This document shows positions 1 through 11,374 of a stretch of 64,000 nt of DNA, one piece after another (position 1 is the first letter of the stretch; each line of letters starts with the position of its first letter). The DNA is taken from positions 100,349 through 164,348 of the forward strand of contig VXAA01004003.1 of NCBI GenBank assembly GCA_013399115.1. Direction: 5' to 3'. Origin of the DNA: Anseranas semipalmata (Eukaryota > Chordata > Aves > Anseriformes > Anseranatidae). The position numbers and the translations under genes are program-made. The notes beneath the pieces were generated by a model. That model worked only from the letters and a program-made list of their open reading frames with translations, was not told the DNA's origin and made no database searches.

Positions 1-2431
1 CAGTGGCCCATGGAATTACAGCCTAAGGAACCACATGTAACACAAAAATACAAATTTCAGTAGATTTTTTTTTTAAGTTTATATATCTTGTTTGCTTATA
101 CTCAGCCATATGTCCAGGCAATAATGCTAAGAAATTTACCCAAGCTAAAATGTTTATAACATTTCTACTGACTGCCTAAGGGCTTGCTTGAACCAATGAC
201 TGGGCAATCCACATGCACAGCTGCTAAAGTTATCCTAGGACTCTGACCAAAATCTCCCAAATGTACATAAAATGCTCTTTTCTGAAATCATGCTACGCAT
301 TTCCACCAGTACACTTATAAAACCTAGCAATGCTAATGCACAGCACTGGTAGATTTAAAAGTCTTTAACTACTAGGACAGAAAGAACACACTTTGCATAA
401 AAATAAAAAATAAAAAATGTAAAATCGGATTTCATTGAACAGAGTTAATTGAGAAAGGTATGTTGAAGTCCTGGAGCTGTAGACAAAAGACAAAAAGCTA
501 ATTTGGTATTACACCACCAACCAACTGCAGTTATATCCAAAAATAATTCAACTCAAAACTGCAGAGCCCAAAACTTCGGAGACATCTGTTCTAAAACAGA
601 TGAGTTTGGGGGCTCAGGGTCATTTCTACTATCAGTATATTTAAAATGACCAACTTAAGTATTTTCTCCTAAAAAAAAAAATTACATAAAGATAATGTTG
701 CCTTCCTTGTTGAGGAATGCACTCAGAATTTGATTTTCTCAATTATACAACATAATGTGCTTTTAGACTCTTATTTGCATTGCAGAATAAGCCAGACAAC
801 CACAATTATGTTAATTAGATCTACTGAGAGAACTCTTCACATTCCAGTTACAGGGTTAAATTTGCAAAATCCCTATGGAAGCACAAATAATAAGCAGTGC
901 AGACTCTGAGGCCAGAAGTTTGCAGGAATGTGTGAAAATGGTACAATACTTTTTTAACCCAGCTATTGCAAAAATCTAAAGTAAACGTTACTGCACAAGC
1001 CTGCTAAAATTTATCCTTTTTTTTGTATGACTACATCAGACCTAACAACAAAAAAAAAGAAAAAGCCTTCCGATGCTATCAAAACAACTCTAAGGCAAAA
1101 ATGAAAAGAGCTTAAGTCAATAAGACAATTTTATCTCAATGCCTCTCTTACTGGCACAAGTCGATTCAACAAACTTTGTAGTCTAAGGATGACCACTTAC
1201 ACTTCCACATGAACCCCTATGTTGTTTTATCATGAGCACTGTGTAAGTGGCACAAAAACGACTTCAGCAGTAGGTACAGGTACCCTGGTGCACCTGAGGA
1301 ATCACGGGATACAAGTACCTATTGCTTGGTATTTGCTTCAGTAAACTTCATCCACAGAAACCTTGAGAACTAAAAATGTATTCCCAGGGCTGAACCAAAA
1401 ATGTGTGTTGTGTACATCATAAAGCAGTATCAAGAGCATTACTTTTGTGTCCCCCCCCCAACCTTCTCTGAGCAGGGAGCAGTATCGACATATGGAAAGG
1501 ACCGTGTACTTGGGGTAATACTGCTGTTGTTCATCTCAATGCTACTTTCAAAGGAATCGACTATTTTGTGTAAGAAGTGAAAATCCATCACGAGAAGTAG
1601 ATGGCATAAGAAGGTGAGCATTCTTAACCAACCATGCTTTCTGCATAATTCATTTCATACAAATAGTTGTTTTCCAAAGCGTTTAAAATGGAAAGTTTTC
1701 TTGTGCGCAAGTAGTGCAAAAGCTTGCGGGAACTAAATCTACCATCTGCTGCCTGCTCTCCGATAAATAAACTTTGGCTCATCATAAGCTGTTTTCATAC
1801 CAACCATTTCAAACTTCTTTGAAGCATCCCTAACTTAATAAAAAGTGTAGTTCTTAGAAAAACTAAGTTATTTTTTAAATGACTATCCTAAAGTCTGTAC
1901 TTTTCCACCAGTCGTTTTAGAACATTGTGCTGCCATGAGCTAACAGGAATTCTTTCCAAGCATAAGTCTGAAATAGAAGACAATCGCTGCATCTTCACAC
2001 CACAAAAGGAACCAGCAGTTATGACCAAACTATTTTTTACTTAGTCCTCTCTGTCTAACAATAAAGTTGCAATGACTGGTCAAGCTAACCTAATGGGTAA
2101 CAGCTTATCAATTTTCTTCCCCTCACCTTGAACTCGAGACATATGATTAGGAGTTTATTGTTCAATTATACACTAACAGTAACAACAGTGCAGTCTGCAA
2201 TTCATCTGTTCTCTCAGCAAACTCTAAATTTATTTTGTAATCCTTCCTGCTCATACGTAGAAGTCCTTGGTGTGCCCAATGTGCAATATATGTAGATGTA
2301 GATCTGTATGTAGATATGAATCTAAAGACTTCCTTTTGTTTAATGAAAACTTAAAACCTACACATGAGAAAACAAAGTTGCACAATATTCCACAAAATAT
2401 TCATAACAACCCATTATTCATCATATTTCAG

Positions 2432-2464
2432 ATATATACACAGTACTAGTATATATACACAGTA
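2432..2464. repeat. 14-bp direct repeat, period 19
   Basis: The 14-mer ATATATACACAGTA occurs at 2432-2445 and again at 2451-2464, separated by CTAGT. It is a small degenerate AT/CA microsatellite-type duplication in the intron. A patch of repeated TGTAGAT units lies just upstream at about 2291-2323. Confidence 0.7.
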
Positions 2465-3131
2465 TATTGCTGTTATATTCCTCCAAAATATAAAATAGTT
2501 AATTATTTATGAATTATTTCATATAGAAAAAAGTGGCCTTTAACTTTCAAATATGTTAAGATCACAGCATAAATTAAACTCCACTGCTAAGCATTTTCTT
2601 TAAGAAATTAATTTGCCTTCTTGTCTTTCTTATCATACATTGCCAGTATGAAAGAAAAATTAAATTAAAGAATGTTTTTTTCTTATATGATTAAGTGAAA
2701 AAGCTTCCAGCAGAAGAAAGCAGACTTAATCCCCAGGTATGGAAACATCAAGTAAATAATTTGCACGTATTGTTAATCTCACTAAAATGTTGGTAACATG
2801 CATGTATGGAGGAAAGAAGGCATGTTTCAGTGTATTTAAGTCATGAGACTGCATAACCAATTCAGTGACTGATATGGGAATTCATCCTTCTTTGCAACAA
2901 TAAAAAAAAAAAGGATAAAAAGGAAAAAAAAAGGAGCTGACCACAGTTCTCCGATGACATTGCTGAAGATCCTGGAAAAGCTATAAAACTATGAAGCCCC
3001 TGACAGACACGTCACATTACATTAACGCCTACAGAAGTGGATCTGGTGTAGTCTCATTCTTCACAAATGCTGAGAAAAGTCAGTTTTAAAATGACCTCAA
3101 TCCCCTGTCCTCATTTAGCCTTCAAATGCAC

Positions 3132-3159
3132 GGTAATTACCAGTGTATCGGTAATTACC
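3132..3159. repeat. Twin 10-bp palindromes GGTAATTACC
   Basis: GGTAATTACC, a perfect palindrome, is present at 3132-3141 and again at 3150-3159 with an 8-bp spacer. Each contains TAATTA, the core recognised by many homeodomain proteins. The pair has an 18-bp period. A role as a binding site is inference only. Confidence 0.7.
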
Positions 3160-6100
3160 AAGTACAGTATGTCAATGTTCAGTCAAGATACCAACATGTC
3201 CACTCTTCTTAATACAAAAAGTATGATCCAGAGCAGATAATCATGCATTAAGGAATGAAACATCTTATCTTTTTAAATAGCATGTAAGAAGACTCAAATG
3301 GAGAGCCTTCTGCTCGTTGCTGGCTCAACCTTTTACAGCTGGTTCTCTTTCTCAGAGAAGAAAATATTTTTATTTTGGACAAAAATTGTGATGTCTTGAC
3401 AGCAAAGAAGGAAAAAGTTTTTTGGCTTTCTAATTGAAGTACGTATAAAATATTAACCTCGCTTTCTTGTTAAATGGACAAATTATTTTTCCTTACGAGT
3501 TTCCATGCAAAGAACACGGTCATCATGAGCAGATGGTGCAGTGTAACGTAGCATCACAAGCCCTTTCAGTAACAACCTACCGCTTCCCCAGCATGTGCTA
3601 TTTAATACAATCACATTCCTCTCCTCACTGATAAAAAATTAATTGTATTTTATATACAAAGACAAGTTTCTTGTTTCATTATTTACTAACTTAGGATTCT
3701 AGCTTCAGTTTCACCCTTGTGAAATGTAAATATGCACAAAATAAAGAAGTCACACTGAAGATACTTTTCATTCCTCACTGCAGAGAAATCCCCATGCGCC
3801 CCACGACAGAGCTCGCTGCAATGCAGGGATGGCTCTCCTCAGCTCAGGAAACAGTCCTGGGCATTTGGAAATTCTGCAACCACTTCTGCATTTTTTGTTT
3901 GGCTGGTTTTTAATACAAGAAAAAAGGAACCTAGAAATCTACAACTTCACTTCCGTACATGGTGCGAGCAGAGGTGAAAGGCAACTGGACTGGCGTCCCT
4001 ATATCAGGCCACTGGTAACTCTTTCCTAAAGTGCCCCGTTATCAAACAATGCTGGTTCACCCAAACACCAAAAGGACCAGGTGAAGAGATTCCCCATTTT
4101 TAGACTTGTCTTATCCCTCCACCTCCAGCTTCAGAAAGCAAATAATGTATTTATCCTTATTTCAATCATGAAGGCTATAATTCTACTTTTTAAATTAAAA
4201 TGTAGATTTTAGCGTGCCAGCCTGTGACCAAGGAAGTTCCCCTGAGGAGCTCCTGCATTTTACCCTCTATCTTATTAGTCCTTGTTTTCCACAGCCCATT
4301 TTTACCCACTTTCCATATTATACTGGGTGCTCGTGCAGCCTGTAGCTGAGAACCGGCCTGTAACACGTGTACTCCTTCATGATAAGGGCAAAGCTCTGTT
4401 CTCCTTGGCTCTTGAATTGCAGTTCATCTCATACTGATGCTTTCAATTGTTAAACTGAGCTGCAAGACATATGGAGGTAAGTATGACTGATAAATATGAC
4501 TGGTTGAAACAGAGCATTTTTGGTAACATTCCCCCTGTGTATTTTATATTGTTACAGAAATTGAGGCAGACAAACGATAACAAAACACTGAAATATGCTT
4601 CGGGTTTCTCTAAGGGCTCTGATTCCTCTGCAACATTAACTTATACTGTGACAGACAGTGAGGTTCAGACTCAGGTGTCCACTTCGCCACCACTATATGG
4701 ACTAACCTATGTATGAAACAGTACGCCTAAGACTGCATACATTTTAAAGCCTAATGTTACAGCAAACTGAAACTGCTGACAGCCGACTCGAAAACGATGG
4801 ACTGCCAGTTGCAGGAATTCGAGAGCTGCTTCCCAAGCAGCTCCATCGAGCAAATAGCAGGAAAAGTGAAGAGCCAGGATAATATGTTACCAGTCAGTCA
4901 TTCCTGTAAGTGAGCCAAGAACAGTAAGGTTTCACAAATACTAGAAACTTCCCATTTCACTATTCTGTGGCACAGTGCGAGGGCTAACACGTCTGGGCGA
5001 GTAAATGGTTTGCTTCAGGTCAATGCCCTGGCAGGGGCGAATTCCTTCCCCGTGGACTTTAATGGATCGAATTACACATTGCTGAGACGCAACCTGCAGT
5101 TCACGGAGTAATTTTGATAAAACCATGCTGGGAACTGACTCATAAAGCTACTCTGAGAACTCGCTGCTTTACACAGAGAAGTAATTCTCATCGTACTAAA
5201 CCAGCAAGCAAGTGCTATGATCCTGGGAACACTTTTGTGATGGGAAGTGCTTACACACAGGTTCAGTTTTGAACTGTCAAGTTCTAACAAATCTCCGTGT
5301 TAGAAACAAAGGTGTTTTTACTCGTTACTCTCCAACTTAAGCAAGGAAAACCTACAATATGTAACATTAAAGCTAATTCCATTTAAATGGATGAGAAATT
5401 GTTTTAAATCAGTTTATCGACTCAAGTAACAAGATATTAATGTGAAATAGTAATGGTCGAGGCAAATTCATTTAGAGAACTATCACAAGCGTGTGAATGA
5501 TTAATTAAAAAACGTACACAAAATGCCATTACTTCTTATGAAATTCAATTCACCTTATCTTAACCCCAACACAAAAATATTTCAGTGAACTATTTGTGTT
5601 GCAAGAGGGGGAAAAAAAAAAAATCAGATGAACCAGCACTGCATATTCCTCAAGATTCACAGATGCAAATAAGTTTTTCTTAAGACAAAAAAAATGTACC
5701 TTCCCACTATTACCATCAATCAAGTTCAACAAATTGAAGTATGACATCCCTCCCTTTGTTTTTATCATTTAAGAAAAACTTACATAGCTTTTCATCATGC
5801 ATCTCTGCACACTTAAGTTATTGTTAATTTTAACAGAGAGCAACACAGGAAGAAGTGCTTTACTGTTAGGTAGGTATTAGCCACACAAAAAATGCAAGAT
5901 ATTGTATTAACAGACATGTTATGTTCTTACAATATTCTGCTATTGACGTGCAAACACCAAAGCAAAACAAAGCATGTTGTTTTTATAAAAAGCTACCAGA
6001 ACTGGAACAAACTGTTATATTCCATTAACGTGAAAACAAAAAGGAAAGCTTTGAAAACCAATACCTCGATTCTTACTCATAAATACACGCTACTCTTCAG

Positions 6101-6652
6101 ATGTTTTAAAAAGTTAATTTATTGTAAGAAGTGTGATTTTATCATCAAGCAAATCGTACTAAAGCAAAACAGTAAAAGACAACATTCAGAGTTGCATTTT
6201 TTTACTAAGGAAGTTTCAACAGTCTTGAAGTTCTCTACATATCCATTGGAAAAAACACCACAATGAGAACTGCTAAAGCACCAAACCTTCAATTTGCCTT
6301 GACTGCCCTTTTTGTTAAGACAGAAAACACTAAATATATCCATTATAAAGGATTGCATGCTCTATGCAGAGCCCTTTTGTTTTGTCTGCATCTGTTTATG
6401 CACTACAGTAAACTCGGAACTCTTAAATAATAGTTCCAAAAACTGAAAATATAGACACAGATATAAAGCAGAGCTCTTTGGATATGATTAAGATCCAATA
6501 GAATATAACCTCTCTAAAAAGAATTGCAGTTTGTAAGGCTTGTTGACTGTTGACTACGATCTGACCTTTTCTGCAGATCTCTGAAAATTAGAAATTGCAA
6601 AAATAGCTGCACAAAAAGATACAACTATCTCGATCTTTTCTTTCTGCTCTAG

Positions 6653-6684
6653 TAACAGATTGTTTTAGTAACAGCAATCTGTTA
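6653..6684. repeat. Perfect 10-bp inverted repeat
   Basis: TAACAGATTG at 6653-6662 is the reverse complement of CAATCTGTTA at 6675-6684, with a 12-nt loop. It could fold in RNA from either strand. No function can be assigned. Confidence 0.7.
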
Positions 6685-8539
6685 TGAAAAGAAGAAATTA
6701 CCAGGCATCAGACGGTATTAAGAGTCACAAGATAGTGAGTCACTACATAACAAGCCAAGTAAACTGACCAAGGAACTATCAGAGTCTGCATTTCTTGCAT
6801 TCCTACATCTGAAAGATTGAGAGAAGCTACTTTTTGAACAGAACTGTCTGCCTATTCTACAATAAGCAAACAGGAAAGCCTGTGCACCTGCAGAGAAACA
6901 GGAAAGAAATTGTTATCTCTGGGGATAAAACAAGGAGATTAACTTGCACCATAATATTATTCATCCATCCCTGTTATCGGAAAGTCTTTCCTAACAACAG
7001 TTTGGAAAGAATTTGCCTAGAAAGTTTGTGGAATGTCCATTACTGGAGGTTTATAATAACAAGTCGGGTAAGATTTGTGAAAGGTGATTTAGGTGTAGCT
7101 GATCCATCACACAGAAGACTGAAGTCAACGATCTATCAAGATAACTTCACCCCCTCTTTTTTCCTCCAAGGCACTAAATTTTGACTGTTACTAAACTTAG
7201 TTTCCAGTTTGGTAAACCCTTTAACTCAACATTTTTCTCTAGTGACAGTACATAGGAAACTGAAAATACTCAAAGCAGACAGAACTATTAAAATTGTTTC
7301 TGACATAACACATTGGCTGCCAACACTTTCTCTGTAAATGCTCTTCAAAAAAGTAAAAAAAAAAACAACAAAAAAACAAAAAACAAAAAACCACTGCACT
7401 TTTTCATTGTTTTCTTGTAAGTAAACACATAGTACCTTACTTTTTTTTTTTCTTCCCCTTTTCATCAATAGACTCAACTAACTTAATGTGAACATTTGTT
7501 ACGTTGATCAGGGCACTGCTCTTCTAATCTATCTTAACTTGGACAGCACTGAAATTTTTCTGCATAATGAAGTTTGGTACATTTTAACTATTAGTAACAC
7601 TAATACAAGAAATTCTAGCAAAGAGTGAATGAAAATGCATCCTTTACATCCAATTTACATTTCTACCAAATAAAAAATGGCAACGAATCTTTATTACCAT
7701 GGTCTTTCCACTTAAAAACTGACCGGACTTGACAGCAAGTATTTACTTTTCATACAGAAATCCTCCTGAGCATGGCATATTGTGGACTCCAGCTCGCTTT
7801 GGTTTAAAGTGTTTTCCTTGGTGCAACTGAGAAGGAAAGTATCAAAGCATTTGTGCAAGAATGAAGTGCAGAACTAGACTGAACTGGTCTTTGCAGTCTC
7901 CAATACTTCTCCCTTCACGTCTTGCTTAAATCATAGCCATAGTTTCAGAAAACAGTGAGGAATCTTTTCTTAGGTGAACTATATTATACAACAGAAACTT
8001 AGAAACATTCATACTTCTGAAATAATTTACTAATAAATATCCTTTTCGGTTTGGTTCCTCAGTAGTTCCTCTTACCTTCAAGGCTTTTTACATGAAGCAG
8101 ATAATATTCTTTCCAAAAATTAGCAAAGCCATCAGCTGCCTTCACGTAGCTCATTTACTAATGAAAAACTGTCAGATTCATGAAGCATGGAAGCAGAGCA
8201 TCTACCAAAGATGTGGCTACTTTACACTGCCTGAAATTTTGCAGTATTTCTCACATTCTAGTAAGCTCTGTATGCTTATTTCTTATAAGGGAAACAAAAT
8301 CTTTAATAGGTGTTCTCATTTAAAGGAAACCATCAACAAACATTTAAATGAGATGTAGTAGATTTATTTTATGAATAGCGTTCTCGAAGAATATAGCCTT
8401 TAAACTAATAAAAGGCATACAACTACCCAAGTAATTTTAAACAGATTTGACAATTAAAACCAATACAATAAATAATAATGTAATACATTTAATGTACACA
8501 AAAATGCCAATGAAACCAGGAATATGCCATTTTGATTAC

Positions 8540-8680
8540 CTGACAAGAGCGAAACTGGTTGACTAGCAGCGTACATCTCTGTGGGTCTTTTCTTCCATCC
8601 AGACTGTCCAGTTCAGCTGCTACTTGATTTAGTTCCTCATCAGCATAGTAGAACTGCGCAAGGAGCTGCGGGTCTGTTCT
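8540..8680 (-). CDS. ZFYVE28: ZFYVE28 (LST2) second coding exon, internal
   Basis: This exon encodes 47 residues, beginning [20 protein letters not shown] and ending in [11 protein letters not shown] recognise them as the conserved N-terminal region of lateral signaling target protein 2 homolog, about residues 14-60 of a protein of nearly 900 residues. On the minus strand a pyrimidine-rich acceptor ending in AATGCAG precedes the AGA codon, and the donor is CAG|GTAATC. The length is 141 bp, so both junctions are phase 0. In the family, LST2 binds PI3P on early endosomes through a C-terminal FYVE finger and promotes EGFR degradation; mono-ubiquitination of an N-terminal lysine keeps it off endosomes. 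The FYVE domain and that lysine lie in later exons, outside this window. The open frame continues a few codons past each splice site, but that extension is intron. No frameshift or stop is present, so the exon looks functional. Identification is from memory of the family, without a search. Confidence 0.95.
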
Positions 8681-9553
8681 CTGCATTGAGGAGAGAGAGG
8701 CATATAGAATATGAGATTATTTTTTGCCAGTAAAAAAGAAAAAGTTAATTAATATTTATTGTAATTAAAAAAAAACAAAACACTTAAGCCAGATCAGTAG
8801 CGCAGCAGCACAAAAAGAATGATCTTAAGACATTTATGCACATTTAGAAGTTTTTTCTACCTCAAAGAAAAAAATCTCTCCAGTAACAAACGTGGGGCAT
8901 TATTAAGCTACTGTTATCTCCAAAACCATCCTGGCATTCTCACTCATTGTGGCATAATTAATCTAGTGGACAAACAACTGAATCACTAGCTTTGTTTATT
9001 AAGCAAAAGTACATTTGAGTTTTGGCAAAACAAGACAAAGTTGCTTGCCAAGTCAACAACAACCAACAACCACCCACTGTCAACAACAACACAACGTGAC
9101 AGGCCTTCAGCAGAGGCTACAGCATCAGCTGGTTGGACTTGTGACCACTGCAGTGACCCTTGAAACCCATCACCCATCTGGCCAGAACCCTCATTTTGAG
9201 GATCACAAGAATCAAGTCATAGGAGGTAAAGATACTGAATCTACTAGATATGGTATGAGGGTTCAGTAGACACAAAGACTTGACAAAGCAAATGATATGA
9301 TTAAACGAGGTCTTACAGAGGGAAAACTATGTCACAAGTCTTCTAAGTGGCAAAGAACAGAATCACTATAATGGATTTTGTCCACATTAAAAAAAAAAAA
9401 AAAACAGCAATAATAAGAGTAAGAACAGAAGAATGAGGGAATCCATCAAGAAATATTACAAATAATAATAATTATGGGGGAATAACTTCCCCCATAAAAG
9501 GGAAAAAAATAATATTAACAACTGGAAATTCAGATCCCTACAAAAGCTTCGCA
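8681..9553. other. Intron without recognised genes; CAA-rich patch and A-tract
   Basis: This is AT-rich intron between the ZFYVE28 acceptor and the first CR1 fragment. A CAA/CAAC-rich stretch at about 9054-9095 opens short Gln/Thr-rich frames on the plus strand. A 16-A tract lies at 9389-9404. The reading frames here look like by-products of these simple sequences. Confidence 0.75.
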
Positions 9554-9958
9554 ATATTTCACAGAACGTCTGAGGTGGGAAGAGACCTCTGGGTGCATCT
9601 GATCCAACCCCTGCCCCAGCAGGGCCACCTTGAGCAGGGTGCCCAGGTCCATGTCTAGATGGTTTCTGAAGCTCTCCAAGGAGGAGACCCCACAACCTCT
9701 CTGGGCCGCCTGTGCCAGGGCTCTGTCACCTGCACAGCACAGAGGTGCTGCCTGGTGGTCAGAGGGAACCACCTTGTGTTCCAGTTGTGCCCACTGCATC
9801 TTGTCCTGGCACCGAGCACCACTGAAAACAGACTGTCCGAGTCCTCTTTGCACCCTCCCTTCAGGTGTTTGTAGGCATTGATGAGCTCCCCCCTGAGCAT
9901 CCTCTTTTTTAGGCTAAAAAGTCCCATCTTTCTCAGCCTCTCCTCAGCAACAGAAGTG
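9554..9958 (-). mobile_element. CR1 LINE fragment, 3' end with ORF2 C-terminus
   Basis: The plus strand begins ACAGAACGTCTGAGGTGGGA and continues with the GACCTCTGGGTGCATCTG block typical of the reverse complement of a CR1 3' end, so the element's sense strand is minus. The minus strand still encodes pieces of the CR1 ORF2 C-terminal tail: GLFSLKKRMLRGELINAYKH, then a Lys-Gly-Gly-Cys segment, and further on VTEPWHRRPREVV. The frame is broken after that. The element is 5'-truncated, as most CR1 copies are, and it is dead. The same subfamily appears at the right end of the window. Confidence 0.93.
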
Positions 9959-10019
9959 GCAAGAGCACAATAAATATTATCATGAAAAAAAGCAGTTCTT
10001 TTTGCTTCCCCCCAAAAAA

Positions 10020-10056
10020 CAACAACAAAACCAAACCAAACCAACCAAACAAAAAA
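10020..10056. repeat. CAA / CCAAA simple repeat
   Basis: Successive CAACAACAAAA and CCAAACCAAACCAACCAAAC units lie just beyond the CR1 fragment. It is low-complexity sequence that generates the Lys/Asn/Pro-rich plus-strand frame around it. Confidence 0.75.
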
Positions 10057-10742
10057 AGTACCACACTATATTGTTCAATTCCCAAGTCAAGTCTTCACAA
10101 AATACAGCTCCTGCAGAAAAACCCTTTTAGGCCTTCGCATTACAAGAGCATTAAACCTACACGGCTGCACAGTCCCTGGAAAAGAACAACACAGTATTAA
10201 CACTTTTTAAAGAGGACTGTATACATCCTCCACACTTGACAGGATCATGGAGTTAACTACTGCAAGTATTTTATTACAGTAAGTCTTAAAAACGATCTAG
10301 TCTTATAAATGATGCTAGAGACTACCTGGCTGGTGCATGCTGCATGGTTTCTCAGCCAGCAATTTAATGAGACAACAACAACCTTCCCTGAGAGCAGACA
10401 CACTGACTCCTGTTCCTACATGCCCTATTTGTGCATGAATATAATGATTTTAAGGCTATCTTTAATATTATTACGAGCTGTAACACTACCAAACAGCTTT
10501 CTACATCACTAGTTCACACCATCCAAGTTGTGAGGCAAGTCAGAAATATCTTTTCAGGCAGCTGAAACATAGTAATGAAAGCGTGTTTTTTCTTTGTTTA
10601 AGCAGGGAGCCAGCCACTTACCACAAAACAAATGTCAGAAAGCCTTTCCAATCTTAAGGTTTTTCCTCTTCATCCTTTCACTGTTGTCTTTTATTAAGCA
10701 GCTACAGTACACTGAGTGTAAACCATGAGAAGTTTAGTCTTA

Positions 10743-11374
10743 AATCATAGAATCAGAGTGGTTTGGATTGGAAGGGACCTTTAAAGATCATCTAGTTCTC
10801 ACCCCCCTGCCATGGGCAGGGACACCTCCCACTAGACCAGGTTGCCCAAAGCCCCATCCAGCCTGGCCTTGAACACTTCCAGGGATGGGGCATCCACAGC
10901 TTCTCTGGGCAACCTGGACCAGTGCCTCACCACCCTCTGAGTGAAGAATTTCTTCCTAATATCTAATCTAAATCTATCATCTTCTAGTTTAAAGCTGTTA
11001 CCCCTCATCCTATCACTACACTCCCTGACAAAGAGTCCCTCCTCAGCTTTCCTGTAGCCCCCTTTAGGTACTGGAAGACCATAATGAGGTCTCCCCAGAG
11101 CCTTTTCTTCTCCGGACTGAACAACCCCAGCTCCCTCAGCCTGTCTTCATCGGAGAGGTGCTCCAGCCCTCTNCATCAACCAAACACCCCAGGTCCTTCT
11201 CCTCAGGGCTGCTCTCAATCCATTGTCCTCCTAGACTGTGTTTGTGCTTGGGATTGCCCCAACCCAGATGCAGGACCTTGCACTTGGCCTTCTTGAACTC
11301 CAAGAGGTTCACACAGGCCCACCTCTCAAGCTTGTTGAGGTCCCTCCAAATGGTACTCTTCCCTCCAGTGTGGC
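10743..11374 (-). mobile_element. CR1 LINE fragment with internal deletion
   Basis: It starts on the plus strand with AATCATAGAATCAGAGTGG and the TTGGAAGGGACCTTTAAAGATC block, so sense is minus. It runs through CTTCTCTGGGCAACCTGGACC and other CR1 3' blocks. Its distal part encodes, on the minus strand, LERWACVNLLEFKKAKCKVL followed by HLGWGNP and WIESSPEEKDLG. These are segments of the CR1 reverse transcriptase that normally lie well upstream of the C-terminal tail. The stretch that should separate the two parts is missing near 11160-11180, where a single N (11173) also sits. This points to an internal deletion or an assembly join. Confidence 0.93.

Larger units (their letters stand above)
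1..8539 (-). other. ZFYVE28: Start of the ZFYVE28 intron 3' of the recognised exon
   Basis: This is AT-rich sequence downstream of the phase-0 donor at 8539 on the minus strand. The next coding exon of the family (a peptide around NIINQIMDEC) was looked for on the minus strand and not found, so this intron probably runs past the left edge. Reading frames here are short, rich in Phe/Lys/Ile codons and without recognisable domains. I see no interspersed repeat I can name. Local structures are a WGTAGAT-rich patch near 2291-2323, a 14-bp direct repeat at 2432 and 2451, twin palindromes at 3132 and 3150, and a hairpin at 6653-6684. There are short homopolymer tracts, for example near 7357-7390. 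Confidence 0.8.

Noticed and set aside
8489..8686. 65-codon version of the ZFYVE28 exon frame
   Set aside because: The residues before RTDP and after FRSCQ come from intron. Splice sites at 8680 and 8540 bound the real exon.
9655..10044. 129-codon minus-strand frame
   Set aside because: Its conserved part is the decayed CR1 ORF2 C-terminus, a transposon relic, and its first residues come from a CCAAA simple repeat. It is not a host gene.
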